In this document: one piece after another, positions 1-12,599 of the stretch
Layout: each line of letters starts with the position of its first letter
Position numbering within the stretch: position 1 is the first letter of the stretch
Assembly: GCF_039555335.1 (NCBI RefSeq)
Contig: NC_092640.1
Span: 29,704,204 to 29,768,203 of the forward strand
Source of the DNA: Amphiura filiformis
Lineage: Eukaryota > Echinodermata > Ophiuroidea > Amphilepidida > Amphiuridae
Direction of reading: 5' to 3'
Length of the DNA: 64,000 nt
Translations under genes and position numbers: made by a program
The notes under the pieces: generated by a model
The model's database searches: none
What the model was told of the DNA's origin: nothing
Seen by the model: only the letters and a program-made list of their open reading frames with translations

Positions 1-52
1 GAGGAGAGGAGAGGAGAGGAGAGGAGAGGAGGAGAGGAGATCGAGAGAAAAG
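1..52. repeat. GA-rich microsatellite
   Basis: Short purine-only tandem repeat of GAGGA/GAGAG units at the left window edge; it may continue outside the window. A further purine-rich stretch at about 200-260 is more degenerate. The rest of 53-570 shows no gene or clear repeat. Confidence 0.85.
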
Positions 53-570
53 AGGGGACGAGCAGAGCAGGGAGGAGTTTATTCCATTTATTTTGATTTT
101 AGGCCTACTGCTAAAACAGTGAGAGGGGGAGAAGGGTAAAGGAAATACAACATCCAATATAATTCAGATATCCACATAATTCAAAAGATGGCACAGGTGA
201 GAGTTGGGGAGGGGGGAGACAGACAGACTAGAAAGAGAAGAAAGCGAGAGGAGAAGAGGCAGGGGTCCTTTTTTTAAATGTCATAGTAATATGGACCATA
301 ATGCCACCAAATTTGAGTTCGGACCTGATGTAAGTAAGAGTGAGTAAGATTGCCCACTTGAGACGCCAGTGTTGCATATAATTGACTTATCCAACCTTTA
401 TTGACAGACATAAGTGTGATTGCCAGCACCTATTATTACCTCTTCAAATGAAAAGCAAGATGCCCCAAACGTAACAATGAAGTCAACTTACACACCATCC
501 TACTTAATCCCTTGCGTTTTCGTTTCTGAACAATAGAGCTCCCGAAACAGAAAACTTGAAATGAGGGTAT

Positions 571-3500
571 GTCTGTCAAATGGCCAATTCTAAGCCCCCT
601 CCATGACCCAAAGTTTTACACCTACCTTTATTGTGAATAACAAACTTGAAGACCGCCAATGAATTACTCAATCCAACCACCACATTGCCAGTAAGCAGAC
701 AACAATTCAGACATTTTGGTGATGTTCTCAAAATAAAGGACACTTTTTACAAAGTCTGTCAAATGGCCAATTCTAAGCCCCTCCATGACCCAAAGTTTTA
801 CACCTACCTTTATTGTGAATAACAAACTTGAAGACAGCCAATGAATTACTCAATCCAACCACCACATTGCCAGTAAGCAGACAACAATTCAGACATTTTG
901 GTGATGTTCTCAAAATAAAGGACACTTTTTACAAAGTCTGTCAAATGGCCAATTCTAAGCTCCCTCCATGACCCAAAGTTTTACACCTACCTTTATTGTG
1001 AATAACAAACTTGAAGACAGCCAATGAATTACTCAATCCAACCACCACATTACCAGTAAGCAGACAACAATTCAGACATTTTGGTGATGTTCTCAAAATA
1101 AAGGACACTTTTTACAAAGTCTGTCAAATGGCCAATTCTAAGCCCCCTCCATGACCCAAAGTTTTACACCTACCTTTATTGTGAATAACAAACTTGAAGA
1201 CAGCCAATGAATTACTCAATCCAACCACCACATTGCCAGTAAGCAGACAACAATTCAGACATTTTGGTGATGTTCTCAAAATAAAGGACACTTTTTACAA
1301 AGTCTGTCAAATGGCCAATTCTAAGCCCCCTCCATGACCCAAAGTTTTACACCTACCTTTATTGTGAATAACAAACTTGAAGACAGCCAATGAATTACTC
1401 AATCCAACCACCACATTGCCAGTACGCAGACAACAATTCAGACATTTTGGTGATGTTCTCAAAATAAAGGACACTTTTACAAAGTCTGTCAAATGGCCAA
1501 TTCTAAGCCCCCTCCATGACCCAAAGTTTTACACCTACCTTTATTGTGAATAACAAACTTGAAGACAGCCAATGAATTACTCAATCCAACCACCACATTG
1601 CCAGTAAGCAGACAACAATTCAGACATTTTGGTGATGTTCTCAAAATAAAGGACACTTTTTACAAAGTCTGTCAAATGGCCAATTCTAAGCCCCCTCCAT
1701 GACCCAAAGTTTTACACCTACCTTTATTGTGAATAACAAACTTGAAGACAGCCAATGAATTACTCAATCCAACCACCACATTGCCAGTAAGCAGACAACA
1801 ATTCAGACATTTTGGTGATGTTCTCAAAATAAAGGACACTTTTTACAAAGTCTGTCAAATGGCCAATTCTAAGCCCCCTCCATGACCCAAAGTTTTACAC
1901 CTACCTTTATTGTGAATAACAAACTTGAAGACAGCCAATGAATTACTCAATCCAACCACCACATTGCCAGTAAGCAGACAACAATTCAGACATTTTGGTG
2001 ATGTTCTCAAAATAAAGGACACTTTTTACAAAGTCTGTCAAATGGCCAATTCTAAACCCCCTCCATGACCCAAAGTTTTACACCTACCTTTATTGTGAAT
2101 AACAAACTTGAAGACAGCCAATGAATTACTCAATCCAACCACCACATTACCAGTAAGCAGACAACAATTCAGACATTTTGGTGATGTTCTCAAAATAAAG
2201 GACACTTTTTACAAAGTCTGTCAAATGGCCAATTCTAAGCCCCTCCATGACCCAAAGTTTTACACCTACCTTTATTGTGAATAACAAACTTGAAGACAGC
2301 CAATGAATTACTCAATCCAACCACCACATTGCCAGTAAGCAGACAACAATTCAGACATTTTGGTGATGTTCTCAAAATAAAGGACACTTTTTACAAAGTC
2401 TGTCAAATGGCCAATTCTAAGCCCCTCCATGACCCAAAGTTTTACACCTACCTTTATTGTGAATAACAAACTTGAAGACAGCCAATGAATTACTCAATCC
2501 AACCACCACATTGCCAGTACGCAGACAACAATTCAGACATTTTGGTGATGTTCTCAAAATAAAGGACACTTTTACAAAGTCTGTCAAATGGCCAATTCTA
2601 AGCCCCTCCATGACCCAAAGTTTTACACCTACCTTTATTGTGAATAACAAACTTGAAGACAGCCAATGAATTACTCAATCCAACCACCACATTGCCAGTA
2701 AGCAGACAACAATTCAGACATTTTGGTGATGTTCTCAAAATAAAGGACACTTTTTACAAAGTCTGTCAAATGGCCAATTCTAAGCCCCTCCATGACCCAA
2801 AGTTTTACACCTACCTTTATTGTGAATAACAAACTTGAAGACAGCCAATGAATTACTCAATCCAACCACCACATTGCCAGTAAGCAGACAACAATTCAGA
2901 CATTTTGGTGATGTTCTCAAAATAAAGGACACTTTTTACAAAGTCTGTCAAATGGCCAATTCTAAGCCCCCTCCATGACCCAAAGTTTAACACCTACCTT
3001 TATTGTGAATAACAAACTTGAAGACAGCCAATGAATTACTCAATCCAACCACCACATTGCCAGTAAGCAGACAACAATTCAGACATTTTGGTGATGTTCT
3101 CAAAATAAAGGACACTTTTACAAAGTCTGTCAAATGGCCAATTCTAAGCCCCTCCATGACCCAAAGTTTTACACCTACCTTTATTGTGAATAACAAACTT
3201 GAAGACCGCCAATGAATTACTCAATCCAACCACCACATTGCCAGTAAGCAGACAACAATTCAGACATTTTGGTGATGTTCTCAAAATAAAGGACACTTTT
3301 TACAAAGTCTGTCAAATGGCCAATTCTAAGCCCCCTCCATGACCCAAAGTTTTACACCTACCTTTATTATGAATAACAAATTTGAAGACCGCCAATGAAT
3401 TACTCAATCCAACCCCCACATTGCCAGTAAGCAGACAACAATTCACACATTTTGGTGATGTTCTCAAAATAAAGGACACTTTTTACAAAGTCTGTCAAAT

Positions 3501-5334
3501 GGCCAATTCTAAGAGCCCTCCATGACCCAAAGTTTTACACCTACCTTTATTGTGAATAACAAACTTGAAGACAGCCAATGAATTACTCAATCCAACCACC
3601 ACATTACCAGTAAGCAGACAACAATTCAGACATTTTGGTGATGTTCTCAAAATAAAGGACACTTTTTACAAAGTCTGTCAAATGGCCAATTCTAAGCCCC
3701 TCCATGACCCAAAGTTTTACACCTACCTTTATTGTGAATAACAAACTTGAAGACAGCCAATGAATTACTCAATCCAACCACCACATTACCAGTAAGCAGA
3801 CAACAATTCAGACATTTTGGTGATGTTCTCAAAATAAAGGACACTTTTTACAAAGTCTGTCAAATGGCCAATTCTAAGCCCCTCCATGACCCAAAGTTTT
3901 ACACCTACCTTTATTGTGAATAACAAACTTGAAGACAGCCAATGAATTACTCAATCCAACCACCACATTGCCAGTAAGCAGACAACAATTCAGACATTTT
4001 GGTGATGTTCTCAAAATAAAGGACACTTTTACAAAGTCTGTCAAATGGCCAATTCTAAGCCCCTCCATGACCCAAAGTTTTACACCTACCTTTATTGTGA
4101 ATAACAAACTTGAAGACAGCCAATGAATTACTCAATCCAACCACCACATTGCCAGTACGCAGACAACAATTCAGACATTTTGGTGATGTTCTCAAAACAA
4201 AGGACACTTTTTACAAAGTCTGTCAAATGGCCAATTCTAAGCCCCCTCCATGACCCAAAGTTTTACACCTACCTTTATTGTGAATAACAAACTTGAAGAC
4301 AGCCAATGAATTACTCAATCCAACCACCACATTGCCAGTAAGCAGACAACAATTCAGACATTTTGGTGATGTTCTCAAAATAAAGGACACTTTTTACAAA
4401 GTCTGTCAAATGGCCAATTCTAAGCCCCCTCCATGACCCAAAGTTTTACACCTACCTTTATTATGAATAACAAACTTGAAGACAGCCAATGAATTACTCA
4501 ATCCAACCCCCACATTGCCAGTAAGCAGACAACAATTCACACATTTTGGTGATGTTCTCAAAGTAAAGGACACTTTAAACAAAGTCTGTCAAATGGCCAA
4601 TTCCATCCCCCATCATGACATCAAGTTTTACACCTACCTTTATTGTGAATAACAAACTTGAAGACAGCCAATGAATTACTCAATCCAACCACCACATTGC
4701 CAGTAAGCAAAGGACAATTTAGACATTTTGGTGGTGGTGTTTAAAACAGACACTTTTTCAAAGTCTGTTGAGATCCTAATTCCAGACCCCCATCATGATG
4801 CCAAGTTATAACAAACTTGAAAACAGCCACTGAATTACTCAATCCAACCACCACATTGCCAGTAAGCAGACAGCAATTCAGACATTTTGGTGATGTTCTA
4901 AACGGACACTTTTCACAAACTCTGTCAATTGCCCAATTTAAAGCCCTGTCATAACCCAAAGTATTCCACTTACCTTTATTATGAATAACAAACTTGAAAA
5001 CAGCCAATGAATTACTCAATCCAACCACCACATTGCCAGTAAGCAAAGGACAATTCAGACATTTTGGTGGTGTTGTTTAAAACAGACACTTTTTCAAAGT
5101 CTGTTGAGATCCTAATTCCAGGCCCCCATCATGACGTCAAGTTTTACACACACTACCTTTATTATGATAACTTGAAGACAGCCAATGAATTACTCAATCC
5201 AACCACCACATTGCCAGTAAGCAGACAACAATTCACACATTTTGGTGATGTTCTCAAAATAAAGGACACTTTTTACAAAGTCTGTCAAATGGACAATTCT
5301 AAGCCCCCTCCATGACCCAAAGTTTTACACCTAC
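571..5334 (-). repeat. ~182-bp satellite array derived from HPS3 exon 2 and its splice donor
   Basis: About 26 head-to-tail copies of a 182-183 bp unit; the shared marker AAGTTTTACACC recurs at 611, 793, 976, 1159 and so on, and copies between 4600 and 5160 are more diverged or shortened. Read on the minus strand, each unit holds ~106 bp matching the 3' end of the adjacent HPS3-like exon 2 (peptide RTSPKCLNCC, then TGNVVVGLSNS, then FVIHNK), the splice donor AAAG/GTAGGTG, and ~76 bp of following intron. The real exon (5335-5625) is effectively the terminal unit: similarity stops at about 5440, where the true exon continues as coding sequence and the copies continue as intron-like sequence. 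Unit lengths of 182 and 183 alternate (CCCC/CCCCC and TTTT/TTTTT runs), so the frame drifts and no long ORF crosses the array. The array occupies the start of HPS3 intron 2. Repeat structure and homology are seen directly; origin by tandem duplication of the exon-intron border is inference. Confidence 0.95.
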
Positions 5335-5625
5335 CTTTATTGTGAATAACAAACTTGAAGACAGCCAATGAATTACTCAATCCAACCACCACATTGCCAG
5401 TAAGCAGACAACAATTTAGACATTTTGGCGATGTTCTCAATGGCAACTCTATCAGCTCAAATGGATGTGGATGCAGTAAATCCCATGTGCTACTGCTTGG
5501 TGCTTGCCCTGCAATGCGAGCTTTCACAGGACTATCTGTAGAGAGACAGTTCTGCCAGTTGGAATAGATGCGTACATTGGCAGCTTGGTTTCGCTCACGG
5601 ACTTCAAGTACAGCGATGTAATCAC
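5335..5625 (-). CDS. HPS3: HPS3-like gene, exon 2 (BLOC-2 subunit)
   Basis: 291-nt coding exon. The acceptor is a pyrimidine-rich tract ending CAATCACAG before 5625; the donor is AAAG/GTAGGT at 5334. It enters with two bases completing a codon begun in exon 1 (phase 1) and leaves in phase 1, so the G of exon 1 plus GT here restores a Gly in GDYIAVLE. The peptide contains YSNWQN, VKARIAGQ, FELIELPLR, PKCLNCC and TGNVVVGLSN, matching in order the N-terminal propeller-like part of HPS3 as I remember it (an NW motif, then MPL, CISCC and KGDLLVG). HPS3 works with HPS5 and HPS6 in BLOC-2, which routes cargo to lysosome-related organelles. Downstream exons would lie left of the window. The last 106 bp are the source of the satellite next door. 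A MITE sits 67 bp upstream of the acceptor. Identification rests on remembered similarity, not a search. Confidence 0.75.
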
Positions 5626-5692
5626 CTGTGATTGGAAAATAAATGGAACTTTTCATTACGAACAATAGGACATGACAGCCAGGGGCTCAATT

Positions 5693-5880
5693 GGGAAATT
5701 TCAGTTGAAATCCATACTCCCCTTGTGGAAGACTTTGCCTTAATCTTCCACACAGGGAGTGTGAATTTCTAAAAGGGGATACCTATAATAGGTGACTCCA
5801 TTTGACATCTATACCCCCTGTGTAGGAGACTAAAGTCATGTCTTTCATAGTGAGTGTTTGGATTTCAACTGGAATAGCCC
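5693..5880. mobile_element. MITE, family with TCAGTTGAAATCCATAC ends
   Basis: Inverted ends: left GGGAAATTTCAGTTGAAATCC, right GGATTTCAACTGGAATAGCCC. Inside are paired CACACAGGGAGTGTGAATTTC and CCCCCTGTGTAGGAGAC blocks. Related copies lie at 31758-31943 and 33145-33342. No coding capacity. It lies in HPS3 intron 1, close to the exon 2 acceptor. Confidence 0.7.
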
Positions 5881-6119
5881 ATTTCATCACACTTTGCTGG
5901 AATCTAACTTGATTCTCACAAACTTATCTTGCGAGAATTGAGAGGGAGTAGGTGCATGGGCCTAAATCCAGGGGGGGTGCCTCCTCCTTTTGGCAAAATG
6001 ACCCATTTTTTTTTCAGCCACTTTAAAAATATTTTGGTCGGTTATCCCCCCACACACATTTCAAGCCAGATTGCATGTATGTACATGATCCACCAGTGGA
6101 GCTTCTGCGACCCCTACGC

Positions 6120-7110
6120 AGAACATCCGATAGTGGATTATCTGCGCACGGTGGACGCAAGGAATCCACAGTCGGATTTTCTGCGCACATGCACTGAAAA
6201 TCCCCTCCGTATATAGTTCCGGTGGAGTAATTCTGCGCACGGTCGCAGGTAATCCACGGACGGATTTTCGGCGCACATGCTCAGAAACTCCCTCCGTATA
6301 TAGCTCCGGTGGAGTAATTCTGCGCGATGACGGTCGCAGGGAATCCACGACGGATTTTTTCGACGCGCGCAGAAACTCCCCTCCGTATATAGCTCCGGTG
6401 GAGTAATTCTGCGCCGGTCGCAGGGAATCCAATGACGGACTTTCGGCGCATCGCTTTTAATCATCTCATGAATTGTTATGATTTAATATTATTAAATGGT
6501 ATAAAGTAAGAAATATTATTTTAGGGCCTATATGTTTAGAGTCAGTTCTGCGCATCAAGTTTCATGTTTAAAAAACATGTTTAAAAAAATAACTTGGAAA
6601 GTAAGAAATATTATATATTTTAGAGTCAGAACGGTGGAGTTTTTTCTGACGCAGTGCAGGGAATCCACAGTCGGACTTTTCGGCGCATTATCGCAGAAAC
6701 TCCCCTCCGTATATAGCTCCGTGGATTAATTCTGCGCGACGGGTCGCAGGGAATCCACTGACGGATTTTCGGCGCATCGATTTAATCATTTCAGGAATTG
6801 TTATGATTTATTACTATTATGGTAGAAAGTAAGTAATATTATTTAGGCCTATATGTTTAGAGTCAGTTCTGCGCATCAAGTATCATGATTATCTGCGCAC
6901 GGTGGACGAAAGGAATCCACAGTCGGATTTTCTGCGCACGTGCACTGAAAATCCCCTCCGTATATAGTTCGGTGGAGTAATTCTGCGCATGGTCGCAGGG
7001 AATCCACGGACGGACTTTTCGCGCGACGTCTTGCAGAAACTCCCTCCGTATATAGCTCCGGTGGAGTAATTCTGCGCCGGATCGCAGGGAATCCACGACG
7101 GATTTTCGGC
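6120..7110. repeat. Subterminal repeats, left arm of the foldback element
   Basis: Several ~85-110 bp units, each with CTCCGTATATAGCTCCGGTGG, AGTAATTCTGCGC, GGTCGCAGGGAATCCA and GACGGATTTTCGGCGCA. They are in two blocks (6120-6460 and 6640-7110) separated by an AT-rich spacer that is itself duplicated (6465-6640 and 7120-7260). Inverted copies lie in the right arm. Confidence 0.8.
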
Positions 7111-7984
7111 GCACGCTTTTAATCATCTCATGAATTGTTATGATTTAATATTATTAAATGGTATAAAGTAAGAAATATTATTTTAGGGCCTATATGTTTA
7201 GAGTCAGTTCTGCGCATCAAGTTTCATGTTTAAAAAACATGTTTAAAAAATCATCATTATACCTCTTAAAATTATTTTCAATGCTGCAAAACAGCGGGGT
7301 TTCTCATCCCGGCATCATTGATCTATTGATTCAATGGCTAATTAACAATTTTCATGAATCTTCTCATCACGACACACCTTTGATCTTTTGGTTCAATGAC
7401 TAATTAACAATTACCGCGGAATCGGATTATTCCTGATATTATTTAGATACTTTGCAGTTGGCCTAATCTCATCTCATCTATATCCCACCTATTGTGTAAT
7501 AAGCCGTCTTATCTTTACCGCCTCTGGTGAAATAGGCCGTATCATTAGCGCCTACTGGGAAATTCGTCAATCCATTAATAACCTTTAAAATCCTTGGAAA
7601 AATAATATCTATAATAAATTACTGAGTTTGGCGAATTTGTAAGGCTAAAAACTTCTACGTTTTACATTATTTCGGAAAATGGATTTTTGCGTTTCGTAGA
7701 GCAAAGTTGTCCGCACCCCAATAAAACGTCCAATTTTGTTTTTGTTTACGTTAAGGGTGTCAAATTATGTTAATTAGTTTCAAAGGCAGGGCAAAGGCAG
7801 TGGCAACGCACCTGCATGCTAACGCCAACACAATACATACACTAATGTTGACATAGCCTGAATTAGGCCTTCTATCCTGTCATCGGTGTGAGGATATTAT
7901 GCCTGTAGTCTCAAATTACATGACACAGTAGAAGCAACTATTACATGACACAGTAGAAACTAGTCCCAAACAGAAATGTTTGGT

Positions 7985-8165
7985 AGACTCATAACCGGTG
8001 CGATCTTACCTTTCCGATGTTGATTAAGATACTTCTTGCATCGATCCGAGATGCGGAAAAACCAATAGTCATTTTGTCCCACATAAATGAATAAATAACA
8101 AAAACCCCGATCCCCGGTGGACTCACCCAAAAGGTGACGTCACACCATATGATCGTCCCTTATCC
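7985..8165. repeat. DIRS left inverted terminal repeat
   Basis: About 180 bp nearly identical, inverted, to 14682-14863. Shared blocks include GATGCGGAAAAACCAATAG, TTTTGTCCCACATAAATG and CCCCGGTGGACTCACCCAAA. Bases 7960-7984 (CTAGTCCCAAACAG onward) extend the left terminus beyond the shared repeat. Confidence 0.9.
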
Positions 8166-8220
8166 GACTTGGGATCCCCTACCGGACCAAACTTGTAGGG
8201 GTGGCGGGGTCCGGGATAAT

Positions 8221-8340
8221 CAACATCGGAAAGGTAAGATCGCGACCGGTTATGAGTCTACCAAACATTTCTGTTTGGGACTAGACTCAGTACACCGGTC
8301 GATCTTACCGTTCCGATGTTGATTAAGATACTTCTTGCAT
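8221..8340. repeat. DIRS internal complementary region (ICR)
   Basis: Two joined halves. 8221-8282 is the reverse complement of the left terminus (7960-8025; shared CCAAACATTTCTGTTTGG). 8282-8340 is the reverse complement of the right terminus (about 14806-14863; shared GACTCAGTACACCGGTCGATC). The junction reads TGGGACTAGACTCAG. In DIRS-1 this region templates joining of the ends into a circle before integration; that role is family knowledge, the complementarity is seen here. Confidence 0.85.
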
Positions 8341-8609
8341 CAACATCTGAAAGATCGATCTAGCAAGTAACCGACGGATGGAGGTACAAGATTGGTCAGC
8401 ATCTGATCAGGGATCGGGAGCGGGTAACGATGGTTTTCGCGAGGTCAGAAAATATTTTCCCCCAGCGGTCGGGAAACAAAAAGACCACGCGATCACAGAC
8501 ATAAACCTCCTTACTTAATAAGTTTGGTGGTTAAGAATAGCGACACTGGTTCTTACCATGCTGAGTATTCTGTATAGTCTGAAAACCTGGTACCCGTACA
8601 CCACCGTAT

Positions 8610-9221
8610 TATGATCGCCGAACAATGTCCCGGTAAACCTCCGCCCGTCTCTGATTACTAACGTAAACGGAAGTATCGTAGAGAAGGCGAAGGTGGCTTC
8701 CGGGACACCGCCTGCTAGATCTCCTCAAGGGACAACCGAGCGGTATACCCAAGATGATGAGATAGCTCGTGTCGAGTGGGTCGTGGGACGCGAAACCTTC
8801 GCGAGCCCCCGGACCCCACCAACACCTGGACCAGCCATTGCGACAGCGGCTGGACCGAAAGGCTCTGTAAGGGTGATGAATGCGGTCGTGAGTCCCTCGC
8901 AAGGCTTGTGTTCGGAAGAAATAGTGCTGCAGCGCCTTATCGGACACCCCAGCCTATCTTTGGCTTCAGCGAACCTTGCCCAACCCTGGGGATTGGAGAG
9001 GGGCGAATGTCGGTATGCACCGCGCCGTTCGTAGTCACGAGAACAGAGCGCCGAAACAGTGTCGCTCCAGTGTTTGTGAACACGGAAGCTAACCTCGAGA
9101 CCGTGTGCAACTCAGCACCGCCGTTGAGAGTTACGTATTTAAGCGTCGCTTTTGACGGAAGGTCAAAAGGGTGACCCTTAAAGTAATCTAAGACTGTGTT
9201 GGGATCCCTTAGGAGGATCAC
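8610..9221 (-). pseudogene. DIRS tyrosine recombinase, frameshifted
   Basis: Minus-strand pieces in different frames resemble the catalytic domain of DIRS recombinases. One begins FKGHPFDLPSKATLKYV, the usual helical start with a serine-rich SELHAL-like segment degraded behind it. The second carries HDPLDTSYLIILGIPLGCPL followed by a YDTSVYVS stretch, corresponding to the family's H-x-x-R/..SFY block near the C terminus. The function would be joining circular cDNA to the target at a short shared sequence. No single frame is open across it. Identification is by remembered motif order, so moderate. Confidence 0.6.
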
Positions 9222-9774
9222 TTTCCTTTTTGGTAGACACTGCGTTGAACATACCGTCGAGGCGTGAGACTAATAAGGTAACCATCGGCTATGATAGTCG
9301 ACCCGTCTCAAACCTCGGTGAATGGAGAGGACAGCTGACTTATAGCTGGCCCCAGTGGCCCGCTGAAGTCTTGCTGGGAACTTTCCTGTCAGAAGCTCCG
9401 GAACGAGCAGCACAGAGGCTCTAGCGGGAGAGCTATTTGTCTCATTGCACCAAGCGTAGTATGGAGCCAGACTCTGGCTATACGTCACGGAGGGTAGACT
9501 TCCGTCTAGCCCCGCGATGAGAAAAACAGCTTCTGATGAAAAGTATCCCTCCGCTGCGTGTTCCCTGGTAAGGGCCATGCAGCTAACTGCAGGTGCTCTA
9601 GTGATAGACTGGGTACCTCCGCTCCGGGCATCCGGAGTAGATCTGGTACCTCGGGGAGTGCCAGCGGCCTTGCCGCTAGCAGAATGACAATGCAGTCTTC
9701 CCACCCGATCTTGGCCACCACCCTCATGAGTAGTGAGATCGGAGGGACTGCATAAGCTGTCATCCCTCCCCAGT

Positions 9775-10180
9775 CTATGGACAGAGCGTCCACGGTGAAT
9801 GCTGGGGGGTCCGCGACCCTTGAGCAGTACACGGCAGTGGATGATTGCGATGAGATGCGAACAGATCTTTCGAGGGTGGTACATCCCTTGAAGATCGTCT
9901 GAGCGACCTGCGAACAAGGGACCATTCTGCTGGTCCCGACACCCTTCCTCGTGACAGATTGTGCGCGAGGATGCTGGTGACGCCCGCGATGTGTATCGCT
10001 CTCATCGTAATCTGCCTGAACTTGCACCACCCTATCAGGTGTCGTGCATGCAGGCTCAATCGTGGTGGCCCGGAGTCCCCTTGTCTGTTGGGGTAGGCTA
10101 CCACGGTTGTGTTATCCGTCAGGACAACGGTATGTGATTCCACGATCACCTCCTCGTAAGCGAGGGAGGTTGATGTGAAA
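9775..10180 (-). pseudogene. DIRS RNase H region
   Basis: Minus-strand peptide with TDNTTVVAYPNRQG, then RLSLHARHLIGWC, then AIHIAGVTSILAHNLSRG. This matches the DIRS RNase H / post-RT region, where a DNTTVVAYINRQGG-type motif and an HIPG..N.LAD.LSR motif are characteristic. The second motif has AH where AD is usual. It follows the RT in the expected order. Frame changes separate it from the RT and from the recombinase. Confidence 0.75.
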
Positions 10181-10649
10181 CTCTGTCTCTATGGCCCCAT
10201 AGGCCCGAGGCGGAGTCTCCGTGGATGTGGACCCCCAGCCCGTTTTGGCGCTATGGTCGTCACTACGTGACATACCGGGGTGCAGGAAGCCTGACACCCT
10301 GGGTCAAATTGGGCTGATGGGTCCACCACCAGAGTTCCTCTCGCGCGATCTCCGACAACGGAACCGCGAGGGATATTGGGTGACGACTGGGCCTGCAAGC
10401 AGGCTAGAAGGTGTAGTTGGGTAAGCCTAACGTAGAAACGGCAGTACAGTACGAGGTCTACCATACTGGCCATTAGGCCTACCACCTTCATCCATGCCAC
10501 AGCGGGTTTTGCCCGAGACTCGGCCAAGAGTCAGGCACACCGCACCATGTTCGTCACCCGCTCGGGTGAGAGCACCGCGAACCCCTCCGTGAGGGTGATC
10601 TGGGCCCCTACAAATAGTGGTGTCTGCGTCGGGACCACGCTGGACTTTT

Positions 10650-11330
10650 TGAGCTGATCAAAAATCCAGGGTCCCGCACCCTACGGACTATCAACCCCAT
10701 GAGACCCGTAGTCTTCAGTGGAGTGCGTCCGTATATGAGCAAAACGTCCAGGTAGCAACTGATGTTGACACCCCTGTGCTTCAGGTGCGCTGCCACCGCT
10801 CTGACCAAGAGTGTTAAACACCCTGGGAGAGATGGACAGGCGGATGGCGGTATCAAAACTGGTAATTTTGATCCTGTACCTAGAAGCGCAGATGCCTCCG
10901 ATCTTGAGAGGCGATTGGCATATGCAGATAGGCGTCCGAGAGATCTAGCGATGCTGTTCCCATGCCCCTGATGGGGCAGGCTAGCACCGAGGCGAGAGTC
11001 CCCATTCTGAACCTCTTGGGCCTGAAGAACGTGTTCAACAGCCTGCGGTTCCGGATGGGGCTCCCGTCGCCGGTCTTCCTTGGAGCCAATGGCTCCAAGA
11101 TCACCCGTAGAACGGGGGTAGACCGGGACAATCGCCCGCTTCGTGAGAAGCTGTGTGATCCCTGTCAGTAGTGCCCGGCGCTGGGGCCGTCTGGCGGCAC
11201 TACTGTGGACCTCTGAAATGTGCAGGCGAATGTGGGGAGACTGGGTTGCCAGTCTGTAACCCCCACTCACCACTGACCATACCCAGGCGCTCAAAGAGAT
11301 GGTTTCCCACCTCTGGGTGAAAGCCATAAG
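10650..11330 (-). pseudogene. DIRS reverse transcriptase, catalytic box altered
   Basis: Two overlapping minus-strand frames together give the RT core: RNRRLLNTFFRPKRFRMGTL and SLDLSDAYLHMPI (palm motif A region) in one, and VRAVAAHLKHRGVNISCYLD in the other. The catalytic YLDD box reads YLDV followed by LLIYGRTP, so the second catalytic Asp is lost, unless an indel lies here. The upstream piece LLTKRAIVPVYPR fits the usual DIRS RT start. RT copies element RNA into cDNA; this copy should be inactive. Confidence 0.75.
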
Positions 11331-12599
11331 CGGTCGTCCACTGGGAGATCCCCCTGTGGAAAAACCGCTGAGCCCCCCAGGAATGTTCTGCCTAGCTTCC
11401 CTTGGAAGAGCCCTTGCTCTTCTTCGGGGCTTGCCAGCTGTTCCTGTGCTACCCTTGCGCCTCCCAGAAATGGGTGCTGCAGAGGTAGTGGGCTCGGGTA
11501 CTGTTGGTGGTGCACGGCCTGCTGAAGTCGGAGCTCCTACCCATGGTAAGGGCAGTTTCCGACCTCTTCAGAGTGCTCCCGTTGGTAGCTTCTTTGCACG
11601 GTCCTCAACCGTAGCGCAGAAGCATCCAAAGAGAAAAAGGACCCTGCCTTTCCATCGCGTTGAGCGATTGGAGTGGCAGGCCCCTCCCCCCGGCGCTGAG
11701 TGGACACCCTATGGGCTAGGCCCATGGAGCTCTCGTTGAGGCTAGCTGTTAGCACCGCTAATAGGCTCACCTCGGAAGAGCTCAGATGTTGTCTGGCGTG
11801 ATACGCTTGACGACATCTGGGTCCCTCTCGGATCCCCTCAGGTAGGTCCCGTGGTCCTCCCGCGTTACACGCAGAGGAGGCGTGCAGGCACGCGGCGTCA
11901 TAGCTCTACTGAGCTCGACAGCCCCACGATATCTACCCGTGAGGTTTGCCGGGAATGAGAGTGCAGGCGTCCCCTGTGAGGAAGCAGCAGCTGAGCATCC
12001 TACTGAAAGGATCCCCTAGTCCTCCTCCATGGACTCCCCCCTTAGGGGTGTCCGGAGGAAGATCAGTGCTGTTGCTCCCCTCGCGGGGCAGCGGGGGCAG
12101 GAGATTGTAGTGATGTCACTACCGGACTCAGCTTCCGACTCCTTTCCCTCGCCCACAGTATCCGTATCATGCTCCGAAGATGACGGTAACTGAGGACGGG
12201 CATCTGAATTGGGTAAGAAGGCATAACCACTGTGTGGCTCGCCGACTACCTGCCAGCAGAAGAGGGAGTACTCCCGCAAGACCCTGAGGTATCCGCCATG
12301 GCACCACTGGGTCCGCATGCTCTCGCAGCCGTCGTCCTAGCGCTAGCAGCCCGGGCCTACCCTGATCAAGATCTGGGTTAGCCCCATGCCGGCTGGCCTG
12401 GTCAACAGCTGATGTTGGTACTGCGTGGCCATCGCTAGCCGCCACTTGCCACGGTGCTAGGCCGTGGAAGAAACACCCTGCGGCGGGTACCACGGGCATA
12501 CCCAGCCGGCAGCTGACCCTGAAAGGATCCGCCACCAGGGTAACCCCATGGTACTGCAGTACCAGCACCGCCTCCCCTTGTTGCCACAGAGACTGTGGC

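Noticed and set aside
1307-5315. Repeated 60-100 aa ORFs on both strands across the satellite (RTSPKCLNCC on minus; NELLNPTTTLPV on plus)
   Set aside because: They are the same 182-bp unit read repeatedly. Only the terminal minus-strand copy (5335-5625) has an exon continuation and acceptor.
6061-7126. Minus-strand ORFs with repeated PPELYTEG peptides
   Set aside because: Translation of the subterminal repeats of the foldback element; period and stops follow the DNA repeat.
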